DNA of 8,818 nucleotides from Pseudomonadota bacterium (GTDB lineage: Bacteria; Pseudomonadota; Alphaproteobacteria; Rhodobacterales; Rhodobacteraceae): NCBI GenBank assembly GCA_022573605.1, contig JACZTQ010000125.1:1-8818 (forward strand). The letters are read 5' to 3'. The notes below the pieces were generated by a model that had not been told where the DNA came from, made no database searches, and was given only the letters and a program-made list of their open reading frames with translations. Shown in pieces: positions 5,213-8,818 of this stretch (its first letter is position 1; every line of letters begins with the position of its first letter). Position numbers and translations under genes: made by a program.

Positions 5213-6472
5213 TCAGGCCACCAGGCGCGCGGTCAGGGCCTCGACCGACTCGGCCCGCTCGACCGGACCGTAGAGCGCCAGCGCCGGGGGCGCCGCGAGC
5301 AGGCGCCGGGCGGCGGCGCGCGCTTGCGGCACGCCGACCGCGTCGATCCGCTCGACGGTCTCCGCCAGCGGCAGGATCCGGCCCCAGGCCGACAGCATCG
5401 CCGCCAGCCGCTCGGCCCGCGCCGACACGCTCTCCAGCCCCATCAGCAGACCGGCCTTGGTCTGGGCCCGCGCCCGGGCGACCTCGGCCTCGTCGAGATC
5501 GCGCGCGGCGCGGTTCAGCTCGCCGGCGGTCAGGTTGATCAGTTCGGGCAATTCCTCTTCCCCGGTCCCGGCATAGATCGTCATCATGCCCGCATCCGAC
5601 CAGGCGGAGCACTGGGCGAAGATGGTGTAGCACAGGCCGCGCTTCTCGCGCGCCTCCTGGAACAATCGCGAGGACATCCCGCCGCCCAGCGCCACCGCCA
5701 GGATCTGCGCCGCGTAATAGCCCTCGTCGAGGAACGAGGGCGCCGCCAGCGCCAGCGCCATGTGGGCCTGCTCCAACGGCTTGACCACCCGGTACTCGCC
5801 GCCACTGTACGCCGCCGCCTGGCGCGGCGGCGCGTCGAGCGGCGCCATGTCGCCGAACAGCCCCTCGGCGAGGTGCACGATGCGGTCGTGATCGACATCG
5901 CCCGCCGCCGCCAGGATCATCCGCCCGGGGGTGTAGTGGCGGGCGATGAACCCGCCCAGATCGCCGCGCCCGAAGGCCCGCACCCGCTCCGGCGGGCCGA
6001 GGATCGCCCGGCCCATCGGCTGCTCCGGGAAGGCGGTCTCCTGCAACCAGTCGAAGATGATGTCGTCGGGGGTGTCGCGCGCCTGGCCGATCTCCTGGAG
6101 GATCACGCCGCGCTCGGTCTCGATCTCGGCTTCGGCCATTTTCGGGTCGCGCAGGATGTCGGCGATCAGGTCCAGCGCCAGGGCCACGTCGGGCGACAGG
6201 ATGCGGGCGTAATAGGCGGTGCGCTCGCGCGAGGTGTAGGCGTTGAGATAGCCCCCCACATCCTCGATCTGCTCGGCGATCTGGCGCGCGCTGCGCCGCC
6301 CGGTGCCCTTGAAGGCCATATGTTCGAGGAAATGGGCGATGCCGTTCTCCTCGACGCTCTCGTGGCGCGCGCCGGCATCGACCCAGACCCCGAGCGAGGC
6401 CGAGGCCAGCCCCGGCATATGCTCGGTGACGATGCGAAAGCCGTTCGAGAGGGTCTCGAGTTGAACCGTCAT
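5213..6472 (-). CDS. M16-family zinc metallopeptidase (processing peptidase-like)
   Basis: The 419-residue protein belongs to the single-domain-pair M16B peptidases, related to the beta subunit of the mitochondrial processing peptidase. The inverted zinc motif HFLEH is at residues 47-51 (His47, Glu50, His51), and the third zinc ligand is the downstream glutamate in ERGVILQE (Glu127, 75 residues after His51). It therefore carries the catalytic set of the active subunit. The C-terminal half holds the glycine-rich G-G-G-M-S-S-R-L-F-Q-E-A-R-E-K-R-G-L-C-Y motif that helps hold the substrate. There is no signal peptide, so it acts in the cytoplasm. Its ATG overlaps the thrC stop by 4 bases (ATGA, 6469-6472), which indicates translational coupling. 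Position after thrC is the common alphaproteobacterial order. The natural substrate is unknown; no partner alpha subunit lies in this window. Confidence 0.94.
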   Translation of the reverse strand: MTVQLETLSNGFRIVTEHMPGLASASLGVWVDAGARHESVEENGIAHFLEHMAFKGTGRRSARQIAEQIEDVGGYLNAYTSRERTAYYARILSPDVALALDLIADILRDPKMAEAEIETERGVILQEIGQARDTPDDIIFDWLQETAFPEQPMGRAILGPPERVRAFGRGDLGGFIARHYTPGRMILAAAGDVDHDRIVHLAEGLFGDMAPLDAPPRQAAAYSGGEYRVVKPLEQAHMALALAAPSFLDEGYYAAQILAVALGGGMSSRLFQEAREKRGLCYTIFAQCSAWSDAGMMTIYAGTGEEELPELINLTAGELNRAARDLDEAEVARARAQTKAGLLMGLESVSARAERLAAMLSAWGRILPLAETVERIDAVGVPQARAAARRLLAAPPALALYGPVERAESVEALTARLVA

Positions 6473-7875
6473 GCCTGCCGCTGCTCCATCCGATTTTGGC
6501 GCACCAATGCCTCGACCGAGGCCAGATCGTTCGCCACCACCGTTATCCGTTCCTCGCGCTCATAGAGATCGGCCAGCCGCGCCGGCAGTGCCGGGCGCAC
6601 CCCGCAGGCGTCCCCGACCGCGTCGGGGAACTTCGCCGCGTGCGCGGTGCCCAGCGCGATCATCGGCACCGATGGGTCGCCCCGGCAGGCCCGCGCCGCG
6701 ACCACGCCGATGGCGCTGTGCGGGTCGAGCACCGGCCCACCCTCGCGCGCCACGCGGGCGATCATCGCCGCCGTCGCCGCCTGGTCCGAACGCGCCGAGG
6801 CGAACCCCTCGCGCAACCGCGCCACCGCGCCTTGGCTCAGCGCGAAGCGGCCGCTTTCACCCAGCTCCGCCATCGACCGCGCCACGGCGCCGCCGTCGTT
6901 GTCGTAGAGCTCGAACAGCAGCCGCTCAAAATTGGAACTGACCTGGATATCCATCGACGGCGAGGTCGTGGGCGTCACCCCCCGGGTCTCGTAGACCCCG
7001 CTCTCCAGTGTCCGGTGCAGGATGTCGTTCTCGTTGGTGGCGATGATCAGGCGCTCGATCGGCAGCCCCATGCGCCGGGCGACGTGGCCGGCGAAGATGT
7101 CGCCGAAATTGCCCGTCGGCACACTGAACGAGACCGCGCGCCCCGGCGCCCCCAGGGCCACCGCGGCGGTGAAATAATACACCACCTGGGCCAGCACCCG
7201 GACCCAGTTGATCGAGTTCACCGTCGCCAGCGCGACCTCGTCGCGGAAGGCGTGATCGTTGAACATCGCTTTCAGCAGCGCCTGGCAATCGTCGAAATCG
7301 CCCTCGACCGCGATCGCGTGGACGTTGGCCTCGGTGGGCGTGGTCATCTGGCGGCGCTGCACCTCCGAGACCCGGCCCCGGGGGTAGAGGATGAACAGAT
7401 CCGCCGCATCCAGCCCGCGGAAGGCCTCGATGGCGGCCGAGCCGGTGTCGCCCGAGGTGGCGCCGACGATGGTCACCCGCTCGGCCCGGCGCGCCAGCAC
7501 CGCCTCGAACATCTGGCCGACGAGCTGCATGGCGAGGTCCTTGAAGGCCAGGGTCGGGCCGTGATGCAGCTCCAGCAGCCAGTCGTTGGGTCCGATCTGC
7601 ACCAGCGGGCAGCGCGCCGGATGGCCGAAGCCGGCATAGGCGCGCCCGATGATGGCGCGAAACTCGCCGTCGCTGAAACAGTCGCCGACGAAGGGCCGCA
7701 TCACCCGGTATGCGGCGTCCTCGTAGCTCAGCCCGGCCAGCGCGGCGATCTCGTCCGGGGGCATCACCGGGACCGCCTCGGGCACATAGAGGCCGCCATC
7801 GCGGGCCAGACCGCTCAGCATCGCCGCCTCGAAGGACAGCACGGGCGCCTGGCCCCTGGTGCTCACATAGCGCAT
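6469..7875 (-). CDS. thrC: threonine synthase
   Basis: Threonine synthase converts O-phospho-L-homoserine and water to L-threonine and phosphate, the last step of threonine synthesis, using pyridoxal 5'-phosphate. The 468-residue protein starts with the family opening MRYVSTRGQAPVLSFEAAML and G-L-A-R-D-G-G-L-Y-V-P. The PLP lysine is in HHGPTLAFKDLAMQL (Lys112). The phosphate- and ring-binding blocks GATSGDTGSAAIEAFRGL (138 onward) and SVPTGNFGDIFAGHVARRMG are intact, as is ATNENDILHRTLESGVY. Length suits the long bacterial/fungal-type class. A GTG nine codons upstream (7902) is also in frame, but the ATG at 7875 matches the usual N-terminus and has AGGAAG about 10 bases upstream. The gene lies 90 bases downstream of SURF1 and overlaps the M16 gene by 4 bases. 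Confidence 0.96.
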   Translation of the reverse strand: MRYVSTRGQAPVLSFEAAMLSGLARDGGLYVPEAVPVMPPDEIAALAGLSYEDAAYRVMRPFVGDCFSDGEFRAIIGRAYAGFGHPARCPLVQIGPNDWLLELHHGPTLAFKDLAMQLVGQMFEAVLARRAERVTIVGATSGDTGSAAIEAFRGLDAADLFILYPRGRVSEVQRRQMTTPTEANVHAIAVEGDFDDCQALLKAMFNDHAFRDEVALATVNSINWVRVLAQVVYYFTAAVALGAPGRAVSFSVPTGNFGDIFAGHVARRMGLPIERLIIATNENDILHRTLESGVYETRGVTPTTSPSMDIQVSSNFERLLFELYDNDGGAVARSMAELGESGRFALSQGAVARLREGFASARSDQAATAAMIARVAREGGPVLDPHSAIGVVAARACRGDPSVPMIALGTAHAAKFPDAVGDACGVRPALPARLADLYEREERITVVANDLASVEALVRQNRMEQRQA

Positions 7876-7965
7876 GCGTGTCGATCTTCCTTGCCTGCTC
7901 ACCGGCTCTTAACCCAGCCTGGCGCCGCCGACAACGTCTACCCGGACAGCGGCGCCGCCCCCGCC

Positions 7966-8661
7966 CTAGCCCCGGTCGAGACGGCTCCGCTCGCGCCGCA
8001 CCAGCATCGCGCTCATCACCGCCCAGACCAGCGCCAGGAGGAACCAGGTGATGGCGTATTGCAGGTGGTTGTTGACCAGGCTGACCCCCAGGGGCCGCGC
8101 TTTGGGCCACTCCCCGGCGCCGTCATGCCACTCGGCGACGATCAGCAGCGGCTCGGCGCCCAGCGCCTCGGCCATCGGTTCGAGATCGCGGGCGAACCAG
8201 ATGTTGGCGGCGCGGTCCGGCGCGGGCGTGAAGCTATCGGTCTCGTCGGGCCAGTAGAGCGCGCCGACCAGCTCGACCGGGCCGGCGAGACCGGCGCTTG
8301 CATTCTTCAACGCCTCGGGCAGATAGCCGAGATCGGCCATCACCACCCGGCCCGCGCCATCCGTCAGCGGCACGATCACCCGGAAGCCCGGCCCGTAGGG
8401 GATCAGCGAGGTCAGCACATGCACCTCGCCGCCGCCGATACGCCCCCCAATATGCCCGGTAACGCGCACCCGCAGGAAGGCGTCGCGCACCGGGTCGGGC
8501 GCCGACGGCAACGCCACCGGGTCGGCCGCCAGGCGCTGCTCGAGCCGGGCGATCAGGGCTTCCTTCCAGGCCAGCCGCTGGACCTGCCAGGCGCCGAGCG
8601 CGAGCAGCACCGCCACACCGGCAACCCCGAAGACGATCGCGCCAGCGACGCCGGGTTTCAT
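7966..8661 (-). CDS. SURF1-family cytochrome c oxidase assembly protein
   Basis: SURF1 (Shy1) proteins help insert heme a into subunit I of aa3-type cytochrome c oxidase in the inner membrane. This 231-residue protein has the two-helix plan of the family: an N-terminal membrane segment at about 5-25, then the signature L-G-A-W-Q-V-Q-R-L-A-W-K (22-33), a periplasmic domain of about 170 residues, and a C-terminal NNHLQYAITWFLLALVWAVM (197-216) with the second helix, ending in a basic tail R-R-E-R-S-R-L-D-R-G. The ATG at 8661-8659 has TAGGGCGGC directly upstream. In many alphaproteobacteria the gene follows oxidase subunit III and an assembly gene and precedes thrC; the thrC side is conserved here, while the upstream side begins with a repeat element and then leaves the window. 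The sequence between 7876 and 7965 holds no gene. Confidence 0.95.
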   Translation of the reverse strand: MKPGVAGAIVFGVAGVAVLLALGAWQVQRLAWKEALIARLEQRLAADPVALPSAPDPVRDAFLRVRVTGHIGGRIGGGEVHVLTSLIPYGPGFRVIVPLTDGAGRVVMADLGYLPEALKNASAGLAGPVELVGALYWPDETDSFTPAPDRAANIWFARDLEPMAEALGAEPLLIVAEWHDGAGEWPKARPLGVSLVNNHLQYAITWFLLALVWAVMSAMLVRRERSRLDRG

Positions 8662-8698
8662 GCCGCCCTACCGGTGGCCCGCGCGGCTGGCGCCGCGC

Positions 8699-8818
8699 GC
8701 CTCCCCCTCGGTCCCCCTCCCAGAGGGAGTGGGAGGCGCAAGTGGCGCCACCTGCGCCGCGCTGGAAACGAGGCGGCGGCGGCGGCGATTTCGCCCCCCT
8801 CTCCCTCCGGGAGAGGGG
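8699..8818. repeat. REP-like palindromic repeat upstream of SURF1, truncated by the window end
   Basis: Two palindromic units lie here. Unit 1 (8699-8737) pairs GCCTCCC (8699-8705) with GGGAGGC (8731-8737), and inside it CTCCC-AGA-GGGAG (8717-8729). Unit 2 (8796-8818) is a perfect 10-bp stem, CCCCTCTCCC-TCC-GGGAGAGGGG, ending at the last base of the window. It is preceded by CGATTTCGCC, which read on the minus strand gives the tail GGGGGGCGAAATCG also found at 2722-2735. Together they are arranged like the two arms of the 2690-2788 element but are more diverged and have a longer spacer containing a (GGC)5 run (8772-8786). No gene is visible between 8662 and 8818. The element sits just upstream of the SURF1 start, so it may separate SURF1 from oxidase genes beyond the edge. 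Confidence 0.75.

Noticed and set aside
3729..5633. A long minus-strand open frame across the yqgE-like gene and the acetyltransferase
   Set aside because: It is a shadow frame: it reads through both repeat units, is Arg/Pro/Ala-rich and has no recognisable domain, whereas the true genes show family motifs in other frames.
7876..7902. A GTG start for thrC nine codons upstream
   Set aside because: Family members usually begin at M-(R/K)-Y-x-S-T-R-G, which corresponds to the ATG at 7875. The extra nine residues look like untranslated leader.
7921..7956. GGCGCCG...CGGCGCC inverted repeat between SURF1 and thrC
   Set aside because: A 7-bp stem with a loop of about 22 bases and no T-run is expected by chance in DNA this rich in G and C; not called a terminator.
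8772..8786. Run of five GGC triplets
   Set aside because: A short simple repeat lying outside any gene; unremarkable at this base composition.
1..8818. CRISPR arrays, tRNA or rRNA genes, transposases, toxin-antitoxin or defence genes
   Set aside because: I looked for these on both strands. No regularly spaced repeats, cloverleaf sequences or relevant protein motifs were found.

Overview
The window is GC-rich throughout (about 70% by eye) and reads as a stretch of core chromosome from an alphaproteobacterium. Three things point there: an RpoH with the alphaproteobacterial sequence style, a DUF6476-like membrane protein divergent from an RluA-family pseudouridine synthase next to rpoH, and the gene string SURF1 - thrC - M16 peptidase - GNAT. 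From memory, these arrangements are typical of Rhodobacterales and close relatives. The species cannot be named from sequence alone. No transposase, phage gene, CRISPR array, tRNA or rRNA is visible.

Layout, left to right. Positions 1-123 (minus) hold the first 41 codons of a gene that runs off the left edge. 216-566 (minus) is a small single-pass membrane protein. 565-1659 (plus) is a 23S rRNA pseudouridine synthase whose ATG overlaps the ATG of the divergent minus gene. 1745-2653 (plus) is rpoH, the heat-shock sigma factor, with a consensus TATAAT upstream. A 36-bp inverted repeat fills the gap to 2836-3669 (minus), an exported DsbD N-terminal-domain protein. That gene is divergent from 3777-4400 (plus), a YqgE/AlgH (UPF0301) protein. 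A second, unrelated inverted repeat (4445-4613) fills the next convergent gap. From 8661 down to 4622 runs a minus-strand gene group: SURF1 (cytochrome oxidase assembly), threonine synthase, M16 zinc peptidase and a RimJ-like acetyltransferase. The last three are spaced by -4 and +3 bases, so they are almost certainly co-transcribed and translationally coupled. The right end (8699-8818) holds a relative of the 2690-2788 repeat, cut by the window edge.

The genes cover protein homeostasis and basic metabolism: heat-shock transcription, rRNA modification, envelope thiol chemistry, processing peptidase, oxidase assembly and threonine synthesis. I see no new defence, mobile or biosynthetic system. 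The least explained structures are the two families of GC-rich palindromic repeats in the intergenic gaps and the overlapping divergent start codons at 564-567.
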